Assembly (NCBI GenBank): GCA_947644595.1
Contig: CANSAE010000001.1
Location: 257,605 to 321,604 of the forward strand
DNA length: 64,000 nt
Source: an uncultured Clostridia bacterium
GTDB lineage: Bacteria > Bacillota > Clostridia > Oscillospirales > Oscillospiraceae
Direction: 5' to 3'
Numbering within the stretch: position 1 is the stretch's first letter; the number at the start of each line of letters is the position of its first letter. This document shows, in pieces, positions 13,708-22,797 of the stretch. Under the pieces are notes generated by a model that had not been told where the DNA came from, made no database searches, and saw nothing but the letters and a program-made list of their open reading frames with translations. The position numbers and the translations under genes were made by a program.

Positions 13708-15665
13708 AAAAACCGTCTAACGGACTCAACCGGGTCTTTATGGCTCTGGTATTTCTGTTTTTATACGCACCAATTGTGGTGCTGATCGTGTTTTCCTTCA
13801 ACGCCGGCACCAGTAATGCCGTGTGGAAGGGCTTCTCCTTCGAATGGTATGAGCAGCTGTTCCATAACCGCATGATTATGGAAAGTGTGTATACTACGCT
13901 TTTGGTCTCCCTGCTGGCGACCGTCATCGCCACTGTGGTGGGCACCTTTACCGCTATTGGCTTTTATGCCATGCGCCGACGGACGCGTGCCCCTTTGGAA
14001 GCAGTCAATAACATCCCCATGATGAATGCGGATATTGTCACGGGCGTTTCCATGTGTTTGTTGTTCGTAGCATTTTTCGGATTTTGGAACGATTTTGCAG
14101 AATGGGTCAACAATGCGCAGGATTTTATGACCTTGCCTTCCCTTTCCATGGGATTTGGTACTCTGCTGATCGCCCACATTTCCTTTAACATTCCTTATGT
14201 TCTGTTGTCGGTCTCGCCAAAGCTGCGGCAGATGGATAAAAATCTCATTGATGCGGCGCAGGACCTCGGATGCACTTGGATTCAAGCCTTTTGGAAAGTT
14301 GCCTTACCGGAAATCAAGCCTGGCATCGTCAGCGGCGCGCTGATTGCATTTACCATGAGCATCGACGACTTTGTCATTTCCTATTTCACCGCCGGCTCCT
14401 CCACATCTACCTTGGCAATGGCCATCTACAGTATGACGAAAAAGCGCGTCAGTCCAGTCATCAATGCTGTGTCTACCCTTTTGTTCATTACTGTTCTGGT
14501 GCTTTTAGTGGTTGTAAATATACGGGATGCCAAACAAGCGCAGGCTCCCACAAAACAAGCCGCTGATGCAGGAGAGCAGAATTCCCCCCTCAAAAAAATT
14601 GCTTTAGGGGCGCTGGCCTGTCTGGTAATTGTGGCCCTGATTTTTACCGGGCAGCATGGAAATTCAAATCGGGTGGTAAATGTTTGCAGCTGGGGGGAAT
14701 ATATCGATGAAAGCCTTATTGAGGAATTCGAAAGTCAAACCGGCATCACGGTACATTATCAAACGACAGACAGCAATGAGACCCTCTATTCCCTGCTGAA
14801 GTCCGGGGCTGGGGATTACGACGTCATCGTCCCCTCAGACTATATGATCGCCCGGCTCATTTCCGAAGATATGCTGGCAGAGCTGGACTACAGCGCCATT
14901 CCCAATTTTGCGCATATTGACAGCGCCTATCAGCATCTCAGCTATGATCCGGAAAATCGATATACCGTTCCCTATACCTGGGGCACCCTTGGCATCATCT
15001 ATAATGAATCCATGGTAGATGAGCCCATCACCAGCTGGAGCGCCATGTTTGATGAGAAATATGCCGGACAAGTGCTCATGATCCGCAATTCCCGGGACGC
15101 GCTGGGCGCCGCTTTGCTGGAGTTGGGATATGATCTGAACACCACGGATGAAGCTGAAATTCGCGCCGCTTGGCAGCTTTTATCTGACGCCAAGCAGAAG
15201 GGCGTATATCAGGCATTCGTCATGGATGAGGTCTATGGTAAAATGGAAGGCGGAAACGCCGCCATTGCCATGTACTATGCGGGAGATTATCTCACGATGC
15301 TGGAAAACAACGAGGACCTGCGCTTTGTGGTGCCGGAAGAGGGATCTAACTGGTTCGTGGACGCTATGTGCGTGCTCAAAACCGCCCAGCACAAGGAAGA
15401 AGCTATGGAGTGGATCAACTTCATTGCTTCCACCCAATCCAATCTGGCAAATATGGATTACATCTATTACGCTTCCCCCAACACAGACGCTTTGGCGGAA
15501 TATCCAGACTATTACTTCGACCTATATGACGAGGAGTTGGATCGTGAATTGTATGAAATCATGGTCACACCCCCTGAAGTTTTGGAACGCTGTGCTTTAT
15601 ACGAAAACCTGCCCGCGGATACTCTGCGGCTGTACAATCAATTGTGGACCCAATTGGGGATTTAA
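13704..15665 (+). CDS. potCD: Fused polyamine permease and substrate-binding protein (PotC-PotD)
   Basis: A 653-residue fusion. Residues 1-275 are a PotC permease with an EAA loop at about 182-208 (LIDAAQDLGCTWIQAFWKVALP). After a hydrophilic linker comes an extra membrane segment (about 299-315), then a PotD-type periplasmic-binding domain from about 324 (VVNVCSWGEYIDESLIEEFE, YDVIVPSDYMIARLI, VPYTWGTLGIIYN, NWFVDAMCVLKTAQHKEEAMEWINF). The extra segment puts the binding domain outside. Separate genes are the usual arrangement; fusions occur in Gram-positive bacteria and replace the lipid anchor of PotD. Confidence 0.9.
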   Translation: MKKPSNGLNRVFMALVFLFLYAPIVVLIVFSFNAGTSNAVWKGFSFEWYEQLFHNRMIMESVYTTLLVSLLATVIATVVGTFTAIGFYAMRRRTRAPLEAVNNIPMMNADIVTGVSMCLLFVAFFGFWNDFAEWVNNAQDFMTLPSLSMGFGTLLIAHISFNIPYVLLSVSPKLRQMDKNLIDAAQDLGCTWIQAFWKVALPEIKPGIVSGALIAFTMSIDDFVISYFTAGSSTSTLAMAIYSMTKKRVSPVINAVSTLLFITVLVLLVVVNIRDAKQAQAPTKQAADAGEQNSPLKKIALGALACLVIVALIFTGQHGNSNRVVNVCSWGEYIDESLIEEFESQTGITVHYQTTDSNETLYSLLKSGAGDYDVIVPSDYMIARLISEDMLAELDYSAIPNFAHIDSAYQHLSYDPENRYTVPYTWGTLGIIYNESMVDEPITSWSAMFDEKYAGQVLMIRNSRDALGAALLELGYDLNTTDEAEIRAAWQLLSDAKQKGVYQAFVMDEVYGKMEGGNAAIAMYYAGDYLTMLENNEDLRFVVPEEGSNWFVDAMCVLKTAQHKEEAMEWINFIASTQSNLANMDYIYYASPNTDALAEYPDYYFDLYDEELDRELYEIMVTPPEVLERCALYENLPADTLRLYNQLWTQLGI

Positions 15666-15670
15666 TGAAA

Positions 15671-15703
15671 CCTCCGCGCCCGGTTCAGGGTGCGGAGGTG
15701 TTT
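15671..15703 (+). terminator. Terminator after potCD
   Basis: Stem CCTCCGC (15671-15677) / GCGGAGG (15692-15698) followed by TGTTTTA. Lies between the convergent potCD and MFS genes. Confidence 0.65.
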
Positions 15704-16944
15704 TACTTCAGCTTACGGAACAGGCGTCTTGCAGAAATGGCTATACACAATGATATCAATCCGGCAAATTGTACCACCGTAAACTCAAATCCTCCGCAAC
15801 GTTCAAACAGCATACCATACATGGCATTTCCCAGTGGTTGGGCACACATGGCAACCGTCATGATAACCGCAATGACTTTACCGATCAGTGTTTCCGGTGT
15901 TTCTTCCTGAACAAATGCCAGCATCTGAACAGAAAACATGCTGGAACACATCATCATGAAAAAACAACACAACACAATGACCACATAATTGACCACGCCG
16001 GATGAAATGACCGCCAACGCCGTTCCCATCGGCAGTACACACAGGGCGCAGATGACCAGCAGGTCGCCTGCTCTTTGCAGTATAAGCCGCTTGGCAAATA
16101 TCCCGGCGCAGATCCCGCCCACAAGGCCGCCAGCCGCCAACGCACTCTCCGCAAAACCGCACAGGCTGTTCGCCCAAGCATCACCCAAGGGGAGCACTTC
16201 TGTAATCAGATAAGGGATTGCGACAATAATCATGGCAGACAAAAACAAATTGATACCGCACAGAACCAGCATTGATTTTCCGATTGCGGGCCGGTCCCTG
16301 AAAATAAATCGCAGGCTACTTGAAAAATCCTTTTTTACCGTCTTTAAAAGCCTCCCGGCAGCATCCTGTTTTGCATGGGGGATGTGAATGAACAGTTCCA
16401 TAACCGCAGAAAGGAAAAAACATACCACGCAAACCCACAAAACTGGAGCCAGACCAAACATACTGTACAACACTCCGCCCAGCGCCGGACCAATCAAAGA
16501 TGATACAGCATTGACTGTATTGATAACAGAATTGGCCGCGATGTACTGTTCCTGCCCAACCAAGGCGGGAATGCTGGCCTGGACTGCCGGTTGATACGCG
16601 CCAGCAATACCGTACAGCAGCATCAGTGTGATTGTGAGGTGAAGCAGAAAATCTCCGGTATGTACCCTGGACGCAAACAATACGATCAGCCCAGCGGTGA
16701 GAAAATCCAGAACGACCATAATATTACGCTTATTTACCCGGTCCGCAATCATGCCGCCAATGGGTGACAATATAATCGATGGGATAAAGGAACACGCCAT
16801 GACGGTTCCAAACAGCGCGGATGATCCGGTTGTGTTCAGCAGATACAACGGTAATACAAAACGGACTGCGGCATTGCCGAACAAAGAAATCACTTGGCCG
16901 ATTACCACCATGGTAAAATCTCTTGTAAATAATTTTTGGTTCAT
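15703..16944 (-). CDS. MFS efflux transporter
   Basis: About 413 residues, twelve predicted membrane segments, with the MFS motif A between segments 2 and 3 (GGMIADRVNKRNIM). It resembles drug-efflux MFS proteins of the macrolide-efflux/enterobactin-exporter kind. The second ATG (16944) is chosen because AAGGGAG lies 7 nt upstream. A palindrome related to the operator of the tetR gene just upstream overlaps its promoter, so it is probably induced by a ligand of that TetR protein. Substrate unknown. Confidence 0.82.
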   Translation of the reverse strand: MNQKLFTRDFTMVVIGQVISLFGNAAVRFVLPLYLLNTTGSSALFGTVMACSFIPSIILSPIGGMIADRVNKRNIMVVLDFLTAGLIVLFASRVHTGDFLLHLTITLMLLYGIAGAYQPAVQASIPALVGQEQYIAANSVINTVNAVSSLIGPALGGVLYSMFGLAPVLWVCVVCFFLSAVMELFIHIPHAKQDAAGRLLKTVKKDFSSSLRFIFRDRPAIGKSMLVLCGINLFLSAMIIVAIPYLITEVLPLGDAWANSLCGFAESALAAGGLVGGICAGIFAKRLILQRAGDLLVICALCVLPMGTALAVISSGVVNYVVIVLCCFFMMMCSSMFSVQMLAFVQEETPETLIGKVIAVIMTVAMCAQPLGNAMYGMLFERCGGFEFTVVQFAGLISLCIAISARRLFRKLK

Positions 16945-16958
16945 TTTCATTCTCCCTT

Positions 16959-16977
16959 CATACCAAACGTTGGTATG
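16959..16977. promoter_or_regulatory. TetR-family operator upstream of MFS gene
   Basis: Palindrome CATACCAA-ACG-TTGGTATG. It shares the CATACCA/TGGTATG core with the operator before tetR. A minus-strand TTGACA lies just upstream (near 16985) and the palindrome covers the region where the -10 would lie, so bound repressor would block transcription. Confidence 0.75.
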
Positions 16978-16994
16978 TATATTGTCAAAAGAGA

Positions 16995-17014
16995 GCTGCC
17001 CACCGCGGGGCAGC
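16995..17014 (-). terminator. Terminator after tetR-family gene
   Basis: Stem GCTGCCC / GGGGCAGC followed on the minus strand by TCTCTTTT. It separates the regulator gene from the efflux gene, which has its own promoter. Confidence 0.6.
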
Positions 17015-17017
17015 CGC

Positions 17018-17671
17018 TCATTTGCTTTTTTGATAGATCGCAGTCAATTCTTTCAAGCGTTCCAGCATTTCATCATCCACAATATCCAGGCCAAATCCCA
17101 GAGCCATCTGGCGAAACACCATAAACTTACGGATGGATTCTTCCACTGTACTGTCAAAAATCATCGGATTGAGCCAGACATTGGCTGTCAGCATGATGAG
17201 TTCCGCTAACTGCTCCGGATATTCAGCATGAATCGAGCCGTCCTCCATCCCCTGCCGAATGATCGGCAAAACGTAGTCAGCAGCGGCCTCGGTCACAGTC
17301 TCTTCCAGCAAACTGACCAAAAGCTTCGGGTTCTTTCGGAAATTGGGCGCCACTTGGAAAATATCCTCCTGCACAGGGCGTTGAATGGATTGCTTAAATA
17401 TCGTTTTCAGCTTCTCTTGCCCATTCAGGTCTGTTTGGTCTCGAATTTCCCGCAGAAGTTGATTGGATTCGTTGGTCATGCGGTCCGTTACTGCAATGAG
17501 AATGTCCTCTTTACTTTTAAAATGATGATATATGGCACCTTTGCTCAATCCGCCCAATCCGTCAATAATATCCTGAATGGAAGTATACTCATAGCCTTTT
17601 TCCATGAATAGGCGGAACGCCACATCTAATATCAAGTTAACCGTCTCTTCTGGATGCTTGTTTCTCGCCAT
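17018..17671 (-). CDS. TetR/AcrR-family transcriptional repressor
   Basis: A 217-residue regulator. The N-terminal HTH is typical: ILDVAFRLFMEKGYEYTSIQDIIDGLGGLSKGAIYHHFKSKEDIL. The rest is the helical ligand-binding and dimer domain. ATG 17671 is used, with AGGAG 8 nt upstream located inside the operator palindrome; the ATG at 17689 is an alternative. It has a consensus promoter whose -10 lies in a 35-bp palindrome, which points to autorepression, and a related palindrome precedes the MFS gene downstream. Confidence 0.88.
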   Translation of the reverse strand: MARNKHPEETVNLILDVAFRLFMEKGYEYTSIQDIIDGLGGLSKGAIYHHFKSKEDILIAVTDRMTNESNQLLREIRDQTDLNGQEKLKTIFKQSIQRPVQEDIFQVAPNFRKNPKLLVSLLEETVTEAAADYVLPIIRQGMEDGSIHAEYPEQLAELIMLTANVWLNPMIFDSTVEESIRKFMVFRQMALGFGLDIVDDEMLERLKELTAIYQKSK

Positions 17672-17676
17672 GCTCC

Positions 17677-17711
17677 ATACTCCTAACATACCAATGGTAT
17701 GTTAGGAGTAT
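17677..17711. promoter_or_regulatory. 35-bp perfect operator palindrome before tetR-family gene
   Basis: Two perfect 17-bp arms (ATACTCCTAACATACCA and its complement) around a single central base. It overlaps the -10 box and contains the ribosome-binding site, so binding by the encoded repressor would block its own expression. Confidence 0.85.
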
Positions 17712-17735
17712 ATCATACAAAACTATCGTTGTCAA
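17707..17735 (-). promoter_or_regulatory. Promoter of tetR-family gene
   Basis: Minus strand: TTGACA (17735-17730), 17-nt spacer, TATACT (17712-17707). Confidence 0.85.
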
Positions 17736-17773
17736 GAGAAAACTCCGTGCCGCTTGGCACGGAGTTTTCTCTT
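17734..17773 (-). terminator. Terminator after polC
   Basis: Perfect 18-bp stem (17734-17751 with 17756-17773) and 4-nt loop; symmetrical A/T flanks make it likely bidirectional. It ends the long polC operon and overlaps its stop codon. Confidence 0.85.
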
Positions 17774-20700
17774 AAAACAGCGTCATCTGACTGGTGTCGG
17801 GCAAATCGCCCAAGGCGCCCAGGTCTTTCAACGCCTGCAAATGGGTCTGAGAGACCTTCGGGCAGGCAGAAGACAGTTCTTCTACCGACACAAATTCCCG
17901 CCCGCTTTCTCTGGCCGCTGCCAAATCATAGGCCGCCGTCTCACCCAGGCCGCCAACAGACACAAACGGCGCGCGCAGCCGCTGATCGTCGGCAATCAGG
18001 AATTTTACCGCGTCGCTTTCCGTGATGCTCATTGGCGCAAAGGAAAAACCGCGGAGGTAAAATTCATACACACTTTCTAAAGTCGTCAGAATATCGTCCT
18101 CTGTGGCAGAAGTCTGTTTCCCCCGGAGTTCGTTGATTTTCGCTTTCACTGGTTCAATGCCCCGGGTCATCAGTTCCGCATCAAAGCTGTTTTTCTGACT
18201 GCGGCGGTAAAAATACGCAGAGTAGAACGCCAAGGGATAGTGCACCTTGAACCAGGCGATGCGAAACGCCATCATCACATAGGCCACCGCATGGGCTTTC
18301 GGGAACAGATAGGCGATTTTCCGGCAGGATTCGATATACCAATCCGGCACATGTTTCTCTTTCATGATAGCTTCCGCGTCTCCCGGGAAGCTACCGCTCT
18401 TTTTTACTTTCCCCTTACGGACGGCCTCCATGGTCTTAAAGGCCAGACTGGGCTCCATCCCCCGCTGGATGAGATAAATCATAATATCATCCCGGCAGCA
18501 GACGCATTCGTTGACCGTAGCAATCCCATTGACTACGATATCATGAATATTGCCGTTCCACACATCTGTGCCATGGGCCAGACCCGCCAGACGGACCAAG
18601 GTATCAAATTGGGTCGGCAGAGTATCCACCAGCATGCCCCTTGTAAAGCCCGTGCCGAATTCCGGAATACCCAGAGTGCCTGTTTTTCCCACAACGGGGT
18701 CGTTGTCCGGCAGTCCCAGCGGGGCCGGAGAACGGAAAATTCCCATCGTCTCCTGGTCATCCAATTGGATCTCCTGGGCATTTACACCGGTCATATCCTC
18801 CAGCATTCGAATCATGGTCGGATCATCGTGCCCCAGCTCATCCAGCTTCAGGAGGTTATTTTCCATGCAGTGATACTCAAAATGCGTTGTCATAATGCCG
18901 CAGTCCGGGTCCTCCGCTGCCCACTGGATGGGGCAAAAGTCAGTGACTTCCATATCCTGTGGAATAATGACCAGACCGCCGGGATGCTGACCGGTGGTGC
19001 GTTTGACACCAACGCACCCCTTAGCCAAGCGGTTTTCTTCCGCTTTCGTCACGGTGACGCCTCGTTCCTCCAGGTACTTCTTCACCATTCCAAAGGCCGT
19101 TTTATCCGCCAATGTGCCAATGGTCCCAGCTTTAAACACATGATCCTCACCAAACAATTCCCGGGTGTAATTATGGGCATTGGATTGATATTCGCCGGAA
19201 AAATTCAAATCAATATCCGGCGTCTTTTCATTTCCCGGAAAACCAAGGAAGGTCTCAAACGGGATATCAAAGCCGTCTTTATGGTATTTCGCACCGCATT
19301 GAGGGCAGTTTTTATCCGGCATATCCGCCCCACAGCCATAGGACCCGTCGGTGATGAATTCCGTATGGTGACAATCCGGGCAGACATAGTGGGGCGGAAG
19401 GGAGTTGACTTCCGTGATTCCTGACATATAAGCCACCAGAGAGGACCCAACACTCCCCCGGCTGCCCACCAGGTAACCATGCTCCAATGAATTCTGCACC
19501 AGTTTCTGGGCAGACATATAAATCACGTCATATTCGTGGTCCAAAATCGTGCGTAATTCGGTGTTCACTCGTTCTGTTACGATGGGGTCCGGGTTTTCCC
19601 CGTAAATCCGGTGCATTTTCTCCATGACCAAACGTTCCAATTCTTCCTTGGAATTTTCGATCTTGGGTGCAAACAGGTCTTTCGGCAGCAGTTCAAAGTC
19701 CTCTATCTGGTCAGCGATCAGTTTCGGATTATCAATGACAACCTCATGGCACAACTCCTCGCCCAAATAGGTAAATTCCGCCAGCACCTCGTCTGTGGTC
19801 CGGAAATAGATGGGTAGGTCTTTATCGGCATCAGAAAATTTCTTTGACGCCAACAGGATCTTACGGTAGATCTCATCCTCCGGATCCAGAAAATGCACAT
19901 CGCAGGTAGCAACCACCGGCTTGTCCAGTCTTTTACCCAGAGCAATAATTTGGCGATTCAACTCTTTTAAATCTTCTTCATCCCGTACCGTTCCGTTCTC
20001 AATGAGAAACCGGTTATTGAACAGCGGCATAATCTCCAGATAATCATAAAACGACGCGATCTCCTCAATTTTTGAAGGCGCACTCCCCCGCAACACCGCT
20101 TCATACAATTCACCCGCTTCACATGCAGACCCGACAAAAATGCCCTCTCTGTAACGCTGGATAAGGCTCTTCGGCATCGTGGGATGCTTACGGCTTTTGT
20201 TGTAATATTTGATTTGCGAGTCCGAAATAATCTTGTATAGATTTTTCAGCCCTGCCTTACTTCTTGCCAAGAGACAAATATGATGCGTCCTGCCCACATC
20301 CAAACGATGGAGCTCTGCTACCGCATCGTTCACATCGTCCACCACCTCAGCTCCGCGTTCCCGGAGCATCGGAATAAATTTTCCCATAATCCGGGCAACA
20401 ACCGCCGCATCGTCATAGGCTCTGTGGTGGTTGAATTCCGGGAGCTTCAGCTTATGAGACACGACATCCAGCTTGAAGCGTTTCAGGTCCGGGATCAGGC
20501 ATTGAGATAAGACCAGTGTATCCATGACCGTCGGATGAAAGGGAATGCCGGAGCGCTGACAGGCCTGACGCATAAAGCCGGTATCAAACTCCGCGTTATG
20601 GGCAATAATTGGCCGGTCCCCCACAAACGCCAGGAAACGGCGCATCGCCTCATCTTCATCCGGAGCATTTTTTACATCCTCATCGCTGATGCCGGTGAGG

Positions 20701-21740
20701 CGCTTGATATCCGGCGGGATGGGCATATGGGGATTGACAAAGCATTGAAAATGGTCCTTGATCTGGTCCCCTTCAAACAGCACTGCGCCAATCTCCGTCA
20801 TTCGGTCATTCGATGCACTCAGGCCAGTAGTTTCAATATCAAAGGCAATCATTTCATCGTCTAAAGGCAGTCTGCTGCTCTCTCCCCATACAGGCTGCTT
20901 GATATTCATATCATCTACAAGGTAGCCTTCCACGCCATAGATGATCTTTACACCGTACTCCCTGCCGGCATGCCACATATCTGGGAAAGCCTGGGCAACA
21001 CCGTGGTCCGTTACCGCAACGGCCGGCATTCCCCAGTCCGCAGCACGTTTCACCACGGCTTTCGGGTCCGTGAGCGCATCGGTATTGGAAAAGCGGGTAT
21101 GTAAATGGAGCTCTATATGTTTTTCCTCTGAGGTATCCTGACGTTTCGCCCGCTGGCTGCGCCATATATTTTTGGGTTCCAGCGTCATATCCTCCTCATA
21201 GCGGCTGTAGCTCATATAGCCAGAAACCGTGACATAGTCTCCCTCTTTCAGCTTACCCAGAATGACCTTTTCTTCATCAGACTTCAAAAATTTTGTGCAT
21301 CGAACGGACCCGGTATAGTCCGTCACATCAAATGTCAGGATGGTCGCGTTATTTTTTGCCAGGTCCCGGGAATCCACAAAGAAAATGCTTCCCATAATGG
21401 TCACAGCACCGGAATCTGCCGTCAGTTTTCCAATGGGTGTGACCGTTTTTACTTGGGTCTTGCGCCCCATCAGTACTTCCTCTGCTCCGCTTTTCCCCGT
21501 TTCCTTTGGAAAACTCGGCTGAATCGCCGTTCGGGACAAGCCATAATCTTCCGTAATGCGTGTTTCCACCGCCACCAGTTCCGCCGGTGCGGGCGCACGG
21601 GAAAAATCCGCAAAAATGGTCATGGAAAGGGTTTGTTCTGTAATCTCCACCTCGCGGATCGTGGACTTGTCCAGTCCTCCGCACAATTCCTTCATTGCTT
21701 CACAGCCGGGAAATATTTCTAAAAATGGTACGTTTGCCAT
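17772..21740 (-). CDS. polC: DNA polymerase III alpha subunit, Gram-positive PolC type
   Basis: A 1322-residue replicative polymerase with its own proofreading exonuclease. Order: OB-fold region near 110-200 (KTQVKTVTPIGKLTADSGAVTIMG), PHP domain from about 210 (HLHTRFSNTDALTDPKAV, AVTDHG), inserted DEDDh exonuclease from about 295 (FDIETTGLSASNDRMTEIG), zinc-binding CPDCHH...CPQCG near 790-820, palm with PDIDLNFSGEY, and C-terminal helix-hairpin-helix. It is about 100 residues shorter than B. subtilis PolC, mainly at the N-terminus. Last gene of the operon, 4 nt after ispG. Confidence 0.96.
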   Translation of the reverse strand: MANVPFLEIFPGCEAMKELCGGLDKSTIREVEITEQTLSMTIFADFSRAPAPAELVAVETRITEDYGLSRTAIQPSFPKETGKSGAEEVLMGRKTQVKTVTPIGKLTADSGAVTIMGSIFFVDSRDLAKNNATILTFDVTDYTGSVRCTKFLKSDEEKVILGKLKEGDYVTVSGYMSYSRYEEDMTLEPKNIWRSQRAKRQDTSEEKHIELHLHTRFSNTDALTDPKAVVKRAADWGMPAVAVTDHGVAQAFPDMWHAGREYGVKIIYGVEGYLVDDMNIKQPVWGESSRLPLDDEMIAFDIETTGLSASNDRMTEIGAVLFEGDQIKDHFQCFVNPHMPIPPDIKRLTGISDEDVKNAPDEDEAMRRFLAFVGDRPIIAHNAEFDTGFMRQACQRSGIPFHPTVMDTLVLSQCLIPDLKRFKLDVVSHKLKLPEFNHHRAYDDAAVVARIMGKFIPMLRERGAEVVDDVNDAVAELHRLDVGRTHHICLLARSKAGLKNLYKIISDSQIKYYNKSRKHPTMPKSLIQRYREGIFVGSACEAGELYEAVLRGSAPSKIEEIASFYDYLEIMPLFNNRFLIENGTVRDEEDLKELNRQIIALGKRLDKPVVATCDVHFLDPEDEIYRKILLASKKFSDADKDLPIYFRTTDEVLAEFTYLGEELCHEVVIDNPKLIADQIEDFELLPKDLFAPKIENSKEELERLVMEKMHRIYGENPDPIVTERVNTELRTILDHEYDVIYMSAQKLVQNSLEHGYLVGSRGSVGSSLVAYMSGITEVNSLPPHYVCPDCHHTEFITDGSYGCGADMPDKNCPQCGAKYHKDGFDIPFETFLGFPGNEKTPDIDLNFSGEYQSNAHNYTRELFGEDHVFKAGTIGTLADKTAFGMVKKYLEERGVTVTKAEENRLAKGCVGVKRTTGQHPGGLVIIPQDMEVTDFCPIQWAAEDPDCGIMTTHFEYHCMENNLLKLDELGHDDPTMIRMLEDMTGVNAQEIQLDDQETMGIFRSPAPLGLPDNDPVVGKTGTLGIPEFGTGFTRGMLVDTLPTQFDTLVRLAGLAHGTDVWNGNIHDIVVNGIATVNECVCCRDDIMIYLIQRGMEPSLAFKTMEAVRKGKVKKSGSFPGDAEAIMKEKHVPDWYIESCRKIAYLFPKAHAVAYVMMAFRIAWFKVHYPLAFYSAYFYRRSQKNSFDAELMTRGIEPVKAKINELRGKQTSATEDDILTTLESVYEFYLRGFSFAPMSITESDAVKFLIADDQRLRAPFVSVGGLGETAAYDLAAARESGREFVSVEELSSACPKVSQTHLQALKDLGALGDLPDTSQMTLF

Positions 21741-21744
21741 TGTA

Positions 21745-22797
21745 TCATTCGTCCTTCATGATTAGTTCCAGTAAAGCATCGCATAGCCGCTCCTCCGGGA
21801 CCTTTGCAACAACTTCTCCTTTTTTGAACAGCATGCCGCAGTCCTTTCCGCCGGCAATGCCGTAGTCTGCCTCCCGGGCTTCTCCGGGTCCGTTCACCAC
21901 GCAGCCCATCACCGCCACGGTGATCGTTTTGTCCAAGTCCGCCAGACGGCGTTCCACTTCTCCAGCCAAGGATATGAGGTCAATTTCTGTTCTACCGCAG
22001 GTAGGGCAGGAAATAAAGCGCACGCCGCCGATCCGCAGGCCGGCTGCTTTCAAAATCGCAACGCCCGCCCGCACTTCTTCCACCGGGTCTCCGGTCAAAG
22101 AAACCCGAATCGTATTTCCAATGTTCTCACACAAGAGCGTACCGATCCCTACTGCCGATAAAATGGTGCCCTGATATACTGTGCCTGTTTCCGTGACACC
22201 TACATGAAGGGGGCGGTCGAATTCTTCCGCAGCCAGGCGATACGCTGCCACCGTGAGAGGGACGTTTGACGCCTTGAGGGATAGGCAAATATCGTCAAAA
22301 TCAAACCGGTGCAGCAGCGCGATCTCATTTCGGGCACTTTCCACCATGGCTTCCGCCGTGGGGCTTCCGTACTTTTCCAGCAGTCCCTTCTCCAGGCTCC
22401 CGCCGTTCACTCCGATACGGATGGGAATGTTTTTCTCCCGGCAAGCCCGGGCCACCGCTCGGATGTGCTCCGGATCGCCGATATTACCGGGATTGATGCG
22501 CACCTTGTCTGCCCCTCGGGCAATGGCCTCCAACGCCAGCCGATGGTCAAAATGAATATCCGCCACGATGGGCAGCGGGGATCGCTCTTTGATGGCGCTG
22601 ATGGCCCGGGCCGCATCTATATCCGGTACCGCCAGACGCACAATATCGCACCCCGCAGCCGCCAATGCCCTGATTTGCCGCAGAGTACCATCCACATCCT
22701 GGGTTTTCGTATTGCACATGGACTGCACCGTCACCGGTGCGTCGCCGCCGATGGAGATACCGCCCACATGGATTGTTTTTGTTTCCTTCCGTTTCAT
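21745..22797 (-). CDS. ispG: (E)-4-hydroxy-3-methylbut-2-enyl-diphosphate synthase
   Basis: A 350-residue enzyme of the MEP isoprenoid pathway that reduces MEcPP to HMBPP using a 4Fe-4S cluster. N-terminal TIM barrel begins with VTVQSMCNTKTQDVDGT; the cluster ligands are in the C-terminal domain (FISCPTCGRTEID and VMGCVVNGPGEA). Length is standard for the short bacterial form. It starts directly after the rseP stop and, with dxr in the same operon, supplies precursors to the UppS prenyltransferase encoded there. Confidence 0.95.
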   Translation of the reverse strand: MKRKETKTIHVGGISIGGDAPVTVQSMCNTKTQDVDGTLRQIRALAAAGCDIVRLAVPDIDAARAISAIKERSPLPIVADIHFDHRLALEAIARGADKVRINPGNIGDPEHIRAVARACREKNIPIRIGVNGGSLEKGLLEKYGSPTAEAMVESARNEIALLHRFDFDDICLSLKASNVPLTVAAYRLAAEEFDRPLHVGVTETGTVYQGTILSAVGIGTLLCENIGNTIRVSLTGDPVEEVRAGVAILKAAGLRIGGVRFISCPTCGRTEIDLISLAGEVERRLADLDKTITVAVMGCVVNGPGEAREADYGIAGGKDCGMLFKKGEVVAKVPEERLCDALLELIMKDE

